This document shows positions 9,448 through 18,818 of a DNA stretch of 64,000 nt, in pieces. The notes below the pieces were generated by a model, which searched no databases, was not told the origin of the DNA, and was given only the letters and a program-made list of their open reading frames with translations. The stretch spans positions 85,603 to 149,602 of the forward strand of contig NZ_MBES01000012.1 in assembly GCF_001954195.1 (NCBI RefSeq), written 5' to 3'. Source of the DNA: Mycobacterium sp. IS-1264 (lineage in GTDB: Bacteria; Actinomycetota; Actinomycetes; Mycobacteriales; Mycobacteriaceae). Within the stretch, counting starts at the first letter, position 1. Each line of letters opens with the position of its first letter. Made by a program: the position numbers and the translations under genes.

Positions 9448-12015
9448 ATGGCTTCCGCCGGAACTCCGTCCGCACACTGTGCCGCCCGCCACATCATCGT
9501 GGTCGGGCACGGCATGGTGGGGCACCGTTTCGTCGAGGCGCTCCGCGCCCGCGACACCGACGGGTCTTGGCGGGTTACGGTTTTGGCCGAGGAGGGCGAT
9601 GCGGCCTACGACCGTGTCGGCCTGACTTCGTACACCGAAAGCTGGGACCGCGCCCTGCTGGCCCTGCCCGGTAACGACTACGCCGGCGACGAGCGGGTGC
9701 GCCTGTTGCTGAACACCCGCGTCACCGAAATCGACCGCGCGACAAAGTCGGTGATCACCGCGGACGGCCAACGGCACAGCTACGACGCCTTGGTGCTGGC
9801 CACCGGCTCGTTCGCCTTCGTGCCGCCGGTGCCGGGTCACGACCTGCCCGCGTGCCACGTCTACCGCACTCTCGACGACCTCGACGCCATCCGCGCCGGC
9901 GCCGAGCGCGCCCGTGACAGCGCTCACAACCTGGCGGGCGTTGTGATCGGCGGCGGCCTGCTGGGACTCGAGGCCGCAAATGCGCTGCGCCAGTTCGGGT
10001 TGCAGACACACGTCATCGAGATGATGCCGCGACTGATGGCGCAACAAATCGACGAGGCCGGTGGCGCGCTGCTGGCCCGGATGATCACCGAGCTCGGGAT
10101 CGCGGTGCACGTCGGCACGGGCACCGACTCGATCGAAAACATCCAGCATCCGGACGGCTCGACCTCCGTGCGGGTACGCCTGAGCGACGGCGACGTCATC
10201 GATGCTGGCCTGGTGATTTTCGCGGCCGGCATCCGGCCGCGCGACGAGTTGGCCCGGGCGGCCGGGCTGACGATCGCCGACCGGGGCGGCGTAATGACCG
10301 ATTTATCTTGTCGTACAAGCGATCCCAACATATACGCCATCGGTGAGGTCGCCGCGATCGAGGGGCGCTGCTACGGCCTGGTGGGCCCCGGCTACACCTC
10401 CGCCGAGGTTGTGGTGGACCGGCTGCTGGACGGCGCCGCGGAGTTTCCCGATGCGGACCTGTCGACGAAGCTCAAGCTGCTGGGTGTCGACGTCGCCAGC
10501 TTCGGGGACGCGATGGGTACGACCGAGAATTGCCTCGAGGTCGCCATCAACGACGCGGTGAACCAGACGTACGCCAAGCTGGTGCTCTCCGACGATGCCA
10601 AGACCCTGCTGGGTGGGGTGCTGGTGGGCGATGCCTCGTCGTACGGGGTGCTGCGGCCGATGGTCGGCAGCGAGCTGCCCGGTGATCCGCTCGCGCTGAT
10701 CGCGCCGGCGCAATCCGCCGGGGGCGCTTCGGCTTTGGGGGTTGGGGCGCTTCCGGACGCGGCGCAGATCTGCTCGTGCAACAACGTCACCAAGGGCGAT
10801 CTGAAGTGCGCGATCGCGGACGGCTGCGCCGATGTTCCCTCGCTGAAGTCGTGCACCGCCGCCGGCACCTCGTGCGGGTCGTGCGTGCCGCTGCTCAAGC
10901 AGCTGTTGGAAGCCGAGGGCGTGGAACAGTCCAAGGCGCTGTGCGAACACTTCAGCCAGTCGCGGGCCGAACTCTTCGAGATCATTTCCGCCACCGAGAT
11001 CAGGACCTTCTCGGGCCTGCTGGAGCGCTTCGGCCGCGGAAAGGGTTGCGACATCTGCAAGCCCGCGGTCGCATCCATCCTCGCTTCGACCGGCTCCGAC
11101 CACATCCTCGACGGCGAGCAAGCATCGCTGCAGGATTCCAACGACCACTTCCTGGCCAACATTCAGAAGAACGGCAGCTACTCGGTGGTGCCGCGGGTCC
11201 CCGGCGGCGACATCAAGCCCGAGCATCTGATCCTGATCGGGCAGATCGCCCAGGACTTCGGGCTCTACACCAAGATCACCGGCGGGCAGCGCATCGATTT
11301 GTTCGGCGCCCGGGTGGATCAGCTGCCGCAGATCTGGAAGCGATTGGTCGACGGCGGCATGGAATCCGGCCATGCCTACGGGAAGGCGTTGCGCACGGTG
11401 AAGAGTTGCGTGGGCAGCGACTGGTGCCGTTACGGGCAGCAGGACTCGGTGCAGCTGGCCATCGACCTCGAGCTGCGCTACCGGGGTCTGCGGGCACCGC
11501 ACAAGATCAAGCTCGGCGTCTCGGGTTGCGCGCGGGAGTGTGCCGAGGCGCGCAGCAAGGACGTCGGCGTCATCGCGACCGAGCAGGGGTGGAACCTCTA
11601 CGTCGCCGGCAACGGCGGCATGACTCCCAGGCATGCGCAGCTGCTGGCCAGCGACCTCGACACCGAGACGCTGGTCCGCTACATCGACCGGTTCTTGATG
11701 TACTACATCCGCACCGCCGACCGGCTGCAGCGCACCGCGCCCTGGGTCGAATCGCTCGAAGGCGGGCTCGATCACGTGCGCGAGGTCGTCTGCGACGACT
11801 CGCTGGGCCTGGCCGAGGAATTCGAGGCCGCGATGGCGCGACACGTGCAGAACTACAAGTGCGAATGGAAGGGCGTGCTGGAGGACCCGGACAAGATGTC
11901 GCGGTTCGTGTCCTTCGTCAACGCCCCGGATGCCGTCGACTCGACGGTGGCGTTCACCGAGCGTGCCGGTCGCAAAGTACCTGTGCCTATTGGGATGCCG
12001 CGGGTCCGCGGGTGA
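9448..12015 (+). CDS. nirB: Assimilatory nitrite reductase NAD(P)H, large subunit (Rv0252-like)
   Basis: An 855-residue enzyme reducing nitrite to ammonia. Domain order: FAD/NAD(P)H domain (HIIVVGHGMVGHRFVEAL near the start, GVVIGGGLLGLEAANALR near residue 170), BFD-like [2Fe-2S] domain (CSCNNV, later SCGSC), and the C-terminal sulfite/nitrite reductase core with the sirohaem-[4Fe-4S] ligands in CVGSDWC and CARECAE. The start at ATG 9448 is preferred over the upstream in-frame codon at 9406 because it matches the M. tuberculosis N-terminus; a Shine-Dalgarno sequence is not obvious. nirD follows after 13 nt. Sirohaem supply could come from the chelatase encoded opposite. Confidence 0.95.
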   Translation: MASAGTPSAHCAARHIIVVGHGMVGHRFVEALRARDTDGSWRVTVLAEEGDAAYDRVGLTSYTESWDRALLALPGNDYAGDERVRLLLNTRVTEIDRATKSVITADGQRHSYDALVLATGSFAFVPPVPGHDLPACHVYRTLDDLDAIRAGAERARDSAHNLAGVVIGGGLLGLEAANALRQFGLQTHVIEMMPRLMAQQIDEAGGALLARMITELGIAVHVGTGTDSIENIQHPDGSTSVRVRLSDGDVIDAGLVIFAAGIRPRDELARAAGLTIADRGGVMTDLSCRTSDPNIYAIGEVAAIEGRCYGLVGPGYTSAEVVVDRLLDGAAEFPDADLSTKLKLLGVDVASFGDAMGTTENCLEVAINDAVNQTYAKLVLSDDAKTLLGGVLVGDASSYGVLRPMVGSELPGDPLALIAPAQSAGGASALGVGALPDAAQICSCNNVTKGDLKCAIADGCADVPSLKSCTAAGTSCGSCVPLLKQLLEAEGVEQSKALCEHFSQSRAELFEIISATEIRTFSGLLERFGRGKGCDICKPAVASILASTGSDHILDGEQASLQDSNDHFLANIQKNGSYSVVPRVPGGDIKPEHLILIGQIAQDFGLYTKITGGQRIDLFGARVDQLPQIWKRLVDGGMESGHAYGKALRTVKSCVGSDWCRYGQQDSVQLAIDLELRYRGLRAPHKIKLGVSGCARECAEARSKDVGVIATEQGWNLYVAGNGGMTPRHAQLLASDLDTETLVRYIDRFLMYYIRTADRLQRTAPWVESLEGGLDHVREVVCDDSLGLAEEFEAAMARHVQNYKCEWKGVLEDPDKMSRFVSFVNAPDAVDSTVAFTERAGRKVPVPIGMPRVRG

Positions 12016-12028
12016 CGAGGGAGGAATC

Positions 12029-12385
12029 ATGACACTTCTCAACGACATTCAGGTGTGGACCATCGCCTGCGCCTACGACCACCTCATTCCGGGTCGCGGT
12101 GTCGGCGTGCTGCTCGACGACGGCTCGCAGGTGGCGCTCTTCCGGCTGGACGACGGATCGGTGCACGCGGTCGGAAACGTCGACCCGTTCTCCGGCGCGG
12201 CGGTGATCTCGCGCGGCATCGTCGGGGACCGCGGCGGCCGCGCCACCGTCCAATCCCCCATCCTCAAGCAGGCTTTCGCGCTCGACGACGGCATTTGCCT
12301 GGACGACCCGGAGGTCTCGGTTCCGGTGTACCCGGTGCGCGTCACGACCGATCGCCTCATCGAGATCGCGCGCGTCGACACGTAA
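12029..12385 (+). CDS. nirD: Nitrite reductase small subunit (Rv0253-like)
   Basis: A 118-residue Rieske-fold small subunit of NirBD. It lacks the Cys-His cluster ligands of true Rieske proteins, as is usual for NirD; only one Cys is present near the N-terminus and one in GICLDD. The ATG follows GAGGGAGG by a few bases. It is co-transcribed with nirB and ends 6 bp before the convergent stop of the next gene. Length is identical to M. tuberculosis NirD. Confidence 0.95.
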   Translation: MTLLNDIQVWTIACAYDHLIPGRGVGVLLDDGSQVALFRLDDGSVHAVGNVDPFSGAAVISRGIVGDRGGRATVQSPILKQAFALDDGICLDDPEVSVPVYPVRVTTDRLIEIARVDT

Positions 12386-12391
12386 TCGCGG

Positions 12392-12841
12392 CTAGTCGAT
12401 ATCCCCGACCAGGTAGCGCTGCATCGTCGGCCCGATCGCGTCGACGAGCGCGTCCACCGACATCGAGTGCAGCGGCTCGGATCGGACGCCGTAGCGCAGG
12501 ATGCCCAGGCCGACCAGCTGAGAGGCGCACAGCGACGCCCGCACGGCGACCTTGTCGGCGCCCAGAATTTTCAGCAGCGGTCCGAAAACCGGGCCGATGA
12601 ACATGCCTTGGACGATCTCGGCGGTCTTGGCCATGCCGGTCGACGCGACCGCACTCGCAGCGAAGGGGCCGCCGCCGGCGGCATCCCACGTGGTGATCAA
12701 CATGTGCAGCGTTCGCCGGCCCACCTGATTGGCGCCGCCGGTGACTATTCGATCGATGAACTCCGGTGTGCCGAACGGCAAACGCAGCATCTTGGCGACC
12801 GGGTCAAGGAGCCCACGCGATGGCTCTTCGCGACGGGACAT
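12392..12841 (-). CDS. Orphan TetR-type C-terminal domain protein (Rv0258c-like)
   Basis: A 149-residue protein matching the ligand/dimerisation domain of TetR regulators: the helical run LHMLITTWDAAGG and the ending ASQLVGLGILRYGV then LVDAIGPTMQRYL are typical of that domain. The usual 45-50 residue helix-turn-helix region is missing; only about 25 residues precede the first C-domain helix. M. tuberculosis Rv0258c has nearly the same length, so this is a conserved short form rather than a recent break. It probably does not bind DNA alone. It is the last gene of the minus-strand narK3-nnaR-chelatase series, 31 nt after the chelatase stop. Confidence 0.72.
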   Translation of the reverse strand: MSRREEPSRGLLDPVAKMLRLPFGTPEFIDRIVTGGANQVGRRTLHMLITTWDAAGGGPFAASAVASTGMAKTAEIVQGMFIGPVFGPLLKILGADKVAVRASLCASQLVGLGILRYGVRSEPLHSMSVDALVDAIGPTMQRYLVGDID

Positions 12842-12872
12842 GGTGCCAGGATCACCCGTCCGCGAGCAAAGA

Positions 12873-13640
12873 TCAAGCGTTGCGAGCCTCGGCGCGCCTT
12901 GCGTGCAAGGCTTTGTGCTCCACGGGTTTCGACCTCAGGCGCGGCCGCTGGGTCGGGTGCGGCACGGCCCTACGGAATCGGTTTGCGATCAACCGCGCCA
13001 GGCCCGGATGGGTGCCGAGCGGTCGGCTGACGATGTCGGCGCCGCAATCGCGCAGCCGTTGCTGAAACAGCCCGTCGGCCAACAGGTAGGAGGCAACCGC
13101 GACCCGGCGGGCGCCGTCGCGGCGAGCGTGCTCGACCGCTTCGTGCACATAGGGACCGCCGGCGGCCGCGAAGCCCAGGCTCACCCGTGATCCGGTGAGC
13201 GCCGACAACAACGTCGCGGTGGTGTGCAGGTCCGCGCGCGCCCGGTGATCGGAGGTGCCGGCCGCACCGAGGATCACCGAATCGCCGGGGCGCCAACCCG
13301 ATTGCATCAATTGGTAGAAGACTATCCGTGCGATCTCGCCGCTCGGACCCAGTGCCGGGGTGACGATGACGTTCGAATGTCCGCTGGCCGCTACGTGGGC
13401 GGGCAGATCGGTGCGGACGTGATATCCGCGAGACAAGAACGTCGGGACCACAATGGCGCGGCGCTCGCACTGCCCATCTGAGGCCTGCGACAGCACCTCG
13501 CTGGGCGTGGGCCCCAACACGTCGACGAATGCCACCTGCACCGTCCGGTCCAGCAGCGTACTCACTTGCGCCGCAAGGTCTCCGATCATTGCGACGCCCC
13601 CCGGGGCGCGGGTGCCATGCGCGGTCAGTATCAGGTTCAT
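12873..13640 (-). CDS. Sirohydrochlorin ferrochelatase / CbiX family (Rv0259c-like)
   Basis: A 255-residue double CbiX-repeat chelatase that inserts metal into sirohydrochlorin, the last step to sirohaem or an early cobalt step to B12. The metal-binding His occur in LILTAHGTR near the N-terminus and in FLSRGYHVRTDLP. The second half (LGAAGTSDHRA, VASYLLADGLF) repeats the fold with fewer ligands. The ATG at 13640 overlaps the nnaR stop as ATGA, so it is preferred to the GTG at 13646. Its place beside nirB and the NnaR gene supports sirohaem supply to NirB. Confidence 0.88.
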   Translation of the reverse strand: MNLILTAHGTRAPGGVAMIGDLAAQVSTLLDRTVQVAFVDVLGPTPSEVLSQASDGQCERRAIVVPTFLSRGYHVRTDLPAHVAASGHSNVIVTPALGPSGEIARIVFYQLMQSGWRPGDSVILGAAGTSDHRARADLHTTATLLSALTGSRVSLGFAAAGGPYVHEAVEHARRDGARRVAVASYLLADGLFQQRLRDCGADIVSRPLGTHPGLARLIANRFRRAVPHPTQRPRLRSKPVEHKALHARRAEARNA

Positions 13641-14782
13641 GACCACCCCGCCCGTTCGTCGACGGCCAGCCGGTAGCCGCGCTTGACCACCGTCGCGACG
13701 ATGTTCCTGTCGCCCAAGGCCGTCCGCAGCCGCAGCACCGCCGTGTCGACGGCGTGCGGGTCGTTGCTGTTGCCGGGCAGCACCCGCAGCAGGTCATCTC
13801 GGGCGACGACGTCACCGGGCCGTCGCGCCAGCGCGCGAAGGATCGCCATCCCGGACCCCGACAGCGATTTGACCGAACCGTCCACCAGAGCGCAGGTGCC
13901 CCGGATGTCGACGCGGTGACCGGCGGCCTTCACGTTGCACGCGCCCAGCAGGGGCAGCTCTTCGGCGATGTGGCGGGCCAAGGCCCCCAAACGCATTCGC
14001 TCGGGGGACGACGTCGGGACGCCCTGCCGGATCAGCGGCTGGGAGGTCACCGGGCCCACGCACATAGCGTGCACGCCGGTGCGCAGCGCCTTCAGCAGTT
14101 GGTCCTCGATGTCCAAGTCGCGGCTGCGTTCCAGAACCGCCGCCGCGGCCGGTGCGGACGTGAAGGCGACGGCGTCGAATTGCCGTCGCGCGAGCTCGGT
14201 GACCAGCTGGTCGAACTCACCGCCCAGCGGTGTCGATTTCCACCGGTACACCCGGATGGGCACCACTTCCGCACCCGCCGAACGCAATCCGCCGACGAAT
14301 TCCGGGAACGGATCCCAGGCGTCGGCGGCGCCGTGGAGTTGGACCGCCACCCGCATACCGGAGACATCGGTTTCGAGCAGGTATTTCAGCAACTCGGTGG
14401 AGGATTCGGATTTCGGCGACCATTCCTCGTGCAGCCCGGCGGCGCGCAGCGCGCCGGTCGCCTTCGGTCCGCGGGCCACGATTCGGGCCGACTCCAGCGC
14501 CGCGACGAGCTGATGGCCCAGCCCCCACCCCTCGGCAGCGGCCAGCCAGCCCCGCATGCCGATGCCGGTATGCGCGACGAGAATGTCGGGTGGCTTGGCG
14601 ATCAACGCCTCGGTGTTGCCGTGCAATTCATCGTCATCGGGCAGCGCGATCATGTTGATCGCGGGCGCGCTGAAGACCTCGGCGCCGTTGCGGCGCAGTA
14701 GCGCGGACAGCTCCTCGGCGCGGCGCGCGGAAGTCACCGCGATCCGATAACCGATTAGTGGCGCAGAGGACTGCTGGGCCAT
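13637..14782 (-). CDS. nnaR: HemD-domain transcriptional regulator NnaR (Rv0260c-like)
   Basis: A 381-residue fusion of a uroporphyrinogen-III synthase (HemD) fold, residues about 10-265, with a C-terminal OmpR/PhoB-type winged helix, residues about 285-375 (SGSGMAILRALARRPGDVV, then DTAVLRLRTALGD and VVKRGYRL). The HemD part shows PLIGYRIAVTSARRAEEL and TSAPAAAAVLE. Proteins of this architecture, NnaR in M. smegmatis and Streptomyces, activate nitrate/nitrite assimilation genes together with GlnR, so the likely targets are narK3 and nirBD around it. Whether the HemD domain is catalytic or only senses a ligand is not evident. It lies 77 nt after narK3 and overlaps the chelatase by 4 nt. Confidence 0.88.
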   Translation of the reverse strand: MAQQSSAPLIGYRIAVTSARRAEELSALLRRNGAEVFSAPAINMIALPDDDELHGNTEALIAKPPDILVAHTGIGMRGWLAAAEGWGLGHQLVAALESARIVARGPKATGALRAAGLHEEWSPKSESSTELLKYLLETDVSGMRVAVQLHGAADAWDPFPEFVGGLRSAGAEVVPIRVYRWKSTPLGGEFDQLVTELARRQFDAVAFTSAPAAAAVLERSRDLDIEDQLLKALRTGVHAMCVGPVTSQPLIRQGVPTSSPERMRLGALARHIAEELPLLGACNVKAAGHRVDIRGTCALVDGSVKSLSGSGMAILRALARRPGDVVARDDLLRVLPGNSNDPHAVDTAVLRLRTALGDRNIVATVVKRGYRLAVDERAGWS

Positions 14783-14859
14783 ATCAACTGTGTATGCCTA
14801 GGACGTTTCCGCCGCGTTACCGCACAATTGCTGACGCATTGCCCTCGTTGCGACCACGA

Positions 14860-16257
14860 TCACACCCGAGCCGGCTCGGTGTCGAGCGCCGGTCCTGCGA
14901 CGCTTTGCGCGGTGACCGGCCGGCGAACATACGTGGTCCACGTCAGGATCGCGGCCACCACATAGGACGCGAGGAACAACCAGTATGCCGACGTTTCGGT
15001 GCCGCTGCGCAGGTAGGACTCGCGCAGCGCCAAGTTGATCCCGACGCCGCCGAGAGCGCCGACCGCGGCGCACCAGCCGATCAACGATCCTGACATCGCG
15101 CGCGACCAGTGCCGGCGTTGCGCCTCGCTGGCGTCGAGCGAGCGGCTGCGCGCCTCGAAGACCGACGGGATCATCTTGAACACCGAGCCGTTACCCATGC
15201 CCGACAGGATGAACAGCACGACGAAGCCGATGACGTAGCCGAACATCGCGAACGGACCGCCGCGGCCACCGCGGTCGTCGAGCGTGCTGATGGTGACCAG
15301 CAACCCGGCGCCCAGGATCATGCCGGCGAGGACGCCGAGGGTGACGCGGCTGCCGCCGAGCCGGTCGGCCAGCCTCCCGCCGTAGATCCGCGCCAGCGAT
15401 CCCAGCAGCGGTCCGACGAAAGCGATCTGCGCGGCGCGCAGCGATGCCTGCGCGGCGCTTTCGCCGCCGGCCACGAAGTTGACCTGCAGCACCTGGCCGA
15501 AGGCGAAGGCGAACCCGATCCAGGAGCCGAAGGTGCAGATGTAGAGCAGCGAGATCACATACGTGTCGCGTTCGAAGAGGACCGAGCGCATCGTGTGGAC
15601 CTCGATGCCGTGGTCGAGGTTGTCCATCCACAGCGCGGCCGCGATGCCGACGATCGCGAGCAGTACCAGATAGACCGCGCACACGATGTACGGCGCTTGG
15701 TGACCGGCCGTGGCGAGCACCAGCAGGCCGACCAGTTGGATCACGGCGACGCCGAGGTTGCCGACGCCGGCGTTGATCGCCAGAGCGGCGCCCTTGAGGC
15801 GCTGGGGGTAGAAGGCGTTGACGTTGGCCAGCGAGGCCGCGTAGTTGCCGCCACCCAGTCCGGTCAGCGCGGCGCACACGACATAGGGCCACAGCGGCAG
15901 GCCGGGATTGGCCAGCAGCACGATGGTGCCGACGGTGGGGATCAGCAGCACGAGGGCCGAAAAGGTCGTCCAGTTGCGGCCACCAAAGGCCGCGATGCCC
16001 AGGGTGTACGGGATGCGAGCGCAGCCTCCGACCAGTGTTGCAACCGCACCGAGCAGCAGCTTGTCGCCCGCGGAAAAGCCATAGACGGATGCGGGCATGA
16101 ACAGCGCCATCACCGACCAGAGCGACCAGATGGAAAACGCGGCGTGGTCGCCCGCCATCGTGCACAACAGATTGCGGCGGGCGATTTTGTTCTCGCCCGC
16201 CTCCCAGGCCGCGGTGTCTTCGGGATCCCAGTCCGTGATGCGGTGGCTGCGGCCCAT
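14860..16257 (-). CDS. narK3: Nitrate/nitrite transporter NarK3 (Rv0261c-like)
   Basis: A 465-residue major-facilitator transporter with about twelve hydrophobic helices. Two glycine-rich nitrate-signature-like segments are visible: TGLGGGNYAASLANVNAFYP in helix 5 and FILSGMGNGSVFKMIPSVFE in the second half. It probably imports nitrate or exchanges nitrate and nitrite. The start at ATG 16257 is chosen because AAAGG precedes it at usable spacing; the in-frame extension to 16338 lacks one. It heads the minus-strand run narK3-nnaR-chelatase-orphan TetR domain. The 262-bp spacer to aac shows no operator I can defend. Confidence 0.92.
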   Translation of the reverse strand: MGRSHRITDWDPEDTAAWEAGENKIARRNLLCTMAGDHAAFSIWSLWSVMALFMPASVYGFSAGDKLLLGAVATLVGGCARIPYTLGIAAFGGRNWTTFSALVLLIPTVGTIVLLANPGLPLWPYVVCAALTGLGGGNYAASLANVNAFYPQRLKGAALAINAGVGNLGVAVIQLVGLLVLATAGHQAPYIVCAVYLVLLAIVGIAAALWMDNLDHGIEVHTMRSVLFERDTYVISLLYICTFGSWIGFAFAFGQVLQVNFVAGGESAAQASLRAAQIAFVGPLLGSLARIYGGRLADRLGGSRVTLGVLAGMILGAGLLVTISTLDDRGGRGGPFAMFGYVIGFVVLFILSGMGNGSVFKMIPSVFEARSRSLDASEAQRRHWSRAMSGSLIGWCAAVGALGGVGINLALRESYLRSGTETSAYWLFLASYVVAAILTWTTYVRRPVTAQSVAGPALDTEPARV

Positions 16258-16519
16258 GCGGTATTCGCCTTTCGTGGACGGGATTTGGGTTGGCGCGGTA
16301 AGGCGGCCGCGTCTTGCGCCGCAGGTTTCGATGCTCACATTCGCGACCGAAAGCCGTCAACTCGATTCCGCCGAAATCGCCTGTCAGTTGAATCCCAGTT
16401 GTCTGGTAAATCGCTGAAGGACAACCGGATTCGCGAATGTTCTATGACGCGGCTCCGCTGTGGAATCCGGTGTGAGGTTCAATACATTGTGTGCTATACG
16501 GGCTTTCGCCCCATAGCAC

Positions 16520-17074
<555 letters not shown>

Positions 17075-17100
17075 CTACCAGCCTTGTCGATAGCTGTGTA

Positions 17101-18030
17101 CTACGAGAACTGCAAGCCCACCGCGTTCGCGTGCGCCCCGGCACCAACCGGAATGCGGGGCCGTGCCCAGTGGAAGCGCACGTATTGGCCGGGCCGCACC
17201 TGGGCGACCTTGTCGACATCCTCATCGATCACCACGCCGACGACGGGGTACCCGCCGGTGACCGGGTGATCGGGTCCCAGGATCACCGGTAAACCGTTGG
17301 GCGGCACCTGAATTGCGCCACGAGTCGCGCCCTCGCTGGGCAGCTGGCGATCCGGGTAGCGATATTGCAGCGGGCGGCCCTCCAAGCGCATGCCCACCCG
17401 GTCGCTGCGGTCCGAGGCCATCCAGATCGTATGCACCAGTGCGTCGGGATCGGCGAACCAGTCGTCGCGCGGCCCGGGCACCACCTGCAGTTCCACCAGA
17501 TGCCGGGTAATGGCCGCCACGGGCGCCTGGTCAAGTTCGGGGTAGTCGTCGGTGTGCTCGCCGATCGGCAGCCGGTCTCCAGCCGCGAGGGGCGACGGGC
17601 CGATCGCGGACATCACGTCATAGCTGCGCGAGCCCAGCACCGGCTCGACACAGATGCCGCCGCGCACGGCCAGATAGGTCCGCAGTCCCGCTCGCGGGGC
17701 GCCAAGGGAGATCACTTGGCCGTCGCGGACATGCTGAATGCTGTTGGTGCCGAACGTGATTCCGTCGACGGTGGGGTTAGTGTCGGCTCCCGTCACCGCG
17801 ATGTCGACGTCGCCGCCGCGGACCCGGGCGCAGAATCCCCCGAACGTCACCTCCACGGTGGCGCGGTCGTCGGGGTTGGCGACCAGCCGGTTGGCCAGTC
17901 TGTGCGAGCGGCGGTCGGCGGCCCCGGAGCGTCCGACGCCGAGGTGGGCCAACCCGGCGCGGCCGAGGTCCTGGACGACGGCGAGTGGTCCGGTGCGCAG
18001 GATTTCGAGCTGGATGTCTGGATTTGTCAC
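17101..18030 (-). CDS. pxpC: 5-oxoprolinase subunit C / biotin-dependent carboxyltransferase (Rv0263c-like)
   Basis: A 309-residue protein of the PxpC/KipA family, one part of the prokaryotic 5-oxoprolinase PxpABC that opens the cyclic glutamate 5-oxoproline with ATP. Family marks are [19 protein letters not shown] near the start, LAVRGGI, LGSRSYD and [22 protein letters not shown] 18030 is chosen because AGGGAGG lies about 5 nt upstream; ATG 18048, overlapping the pxpB stop as ATGA, would add six residues. Some members are annotated as urea amidolyase/allophanate hydrolase subunit 2. No pxpA is visible in the window. Confidence 0.87.
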   Translation of the reverse strand: MTNPDIQLEILRTGPLAVVQDLGRAGLAHLGVGRSGAADRRSHRLANRLVANPDDRATVEVTFGGFCARVRGGDVDIAVTGADTNPTVDGITFGTNSIQHVRDGQVISLGAPRAGLRTYLAVRGGICVEPVLGSRSYDVMSAIGPSPLAAGDRLPIGEHTDDYPELDQAPVAAITRHLVELQVVPGPRDDWFADPDALVHTIWMASDRSDRVGMRLEGRPLQYRYPDRQLPSEGATRGAIQVPPNGLPVILGPDHPVTGGYPVVGVVIDEDVDKVAQVRPGQYVRFHWARPRIPVGAGAHANAVGLQFS

Positions 18031-18044
18031 GGCGCCCTCCCTGG

Positions 18045-18719
18045 TCATGCCGCGCGGAACTGGACCCACATGCCCTGCGTCAGCAACGCCGGATTGGGCC
18101 GCTCGAGGTCCCACAGCACCGCGTCGGTGTGGCCGATCAGTTGCCAGCCGCCGGGCGACTGGCGTGGATATATCGCGCTGAATTCGCCGGCAAGGGCGAC
18201 TGACCCGGCCGGCACCGAGGTCCGCGGCTCGGAGCGGCGCGGCACCCGCAGGCGTGGATCGCCGTCCACCAGGTACGCGAAACCCGGTGCGAATCCACTG
18301 AATCCGACCCGCCAGAGCGTGGAGGTGTGGGCGTTGATCACCTGTGCGGTGGACAGCCCGGTGTGGCTGGCGACGTCCGCGAGGTCCGGGCCGTCGTAGA
18401 CGACGTCGATCACCACGTCGGCGCGGCGATCCGCGGGGGCGGTCTCGGTGGCGGTGACCGGCATTTTGCGCAAGCGCCGCCGGATGATCCCTTGGTTGCG
18501 CGGGCCGTCGAGCTTCACCAGCACGGTGCGCGCGGCCGGGACGATGTCGACCACGCCGGGCAGCGCCGCGCCGCGCAACGCGTCGGCCCACGCCAATACC
18601 TCTGCGGTGCTGCCACATTGCACCATCAGAGCTCGGTCGCCGTAGTCGAGTACGGTGTTGCCGACCAGCTCCGTCGGCAGGCCCCGGGATAGGCCGCTGC
18701 TGAGGTCAGTCACGCTCAT
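18045..18719 (-). CDS. pxpB: 5-oxoprolinase subunit B / KipI family (Rv0264c-like)
   Basis: A 224-residue PxpB/KipI protein, partner of the next gene. Signature segments are [16 protein letters not shown], the catalytic-lid region [42 protein letters not shown] and [11 protein letters not shown]. The start is ATG 18719, with no strong ribosome-binding site; longer in-frame starts exist but read into low-similarity sequence. It is translationally linked to pxpC by overlap or a 14-nt gap depending on the pxpC start. In B. subtilis the homologue KipI also inhibits the sporulation kinase KinA, which has no counterpart here. Confidence 0.85.
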   Translation of the reverse strand: MSVTDLSSGLSRGLPTELVGNTVLDYGDRALMVQCGSTAEVLAWADALRGAALPGVVDIVPAARTVLVKLDGPRNQGIIRRRLRKMPVTATETAPADRRADVVIDVVYDGPDLADVASHTGLSTAQVINAHTSTLWRVGFSGFAPGFAYLVDGDPRLRVPRRSEPRTSVPAGSVALAGEFSAIYPRQSPGGWQLIGHTDAVLWDLERPNPALLTQGMWVQFRAA

Positions 18720-18818
18720 TACTCGACGGTAACCTCGGAATCCGGGCAGGTCGAGGGAATGCCCGGGGATTTTCGAGCACTGCCAGAGGTGCCTTAGCAA
18801 ACGCTCAAACAGTGGAAT

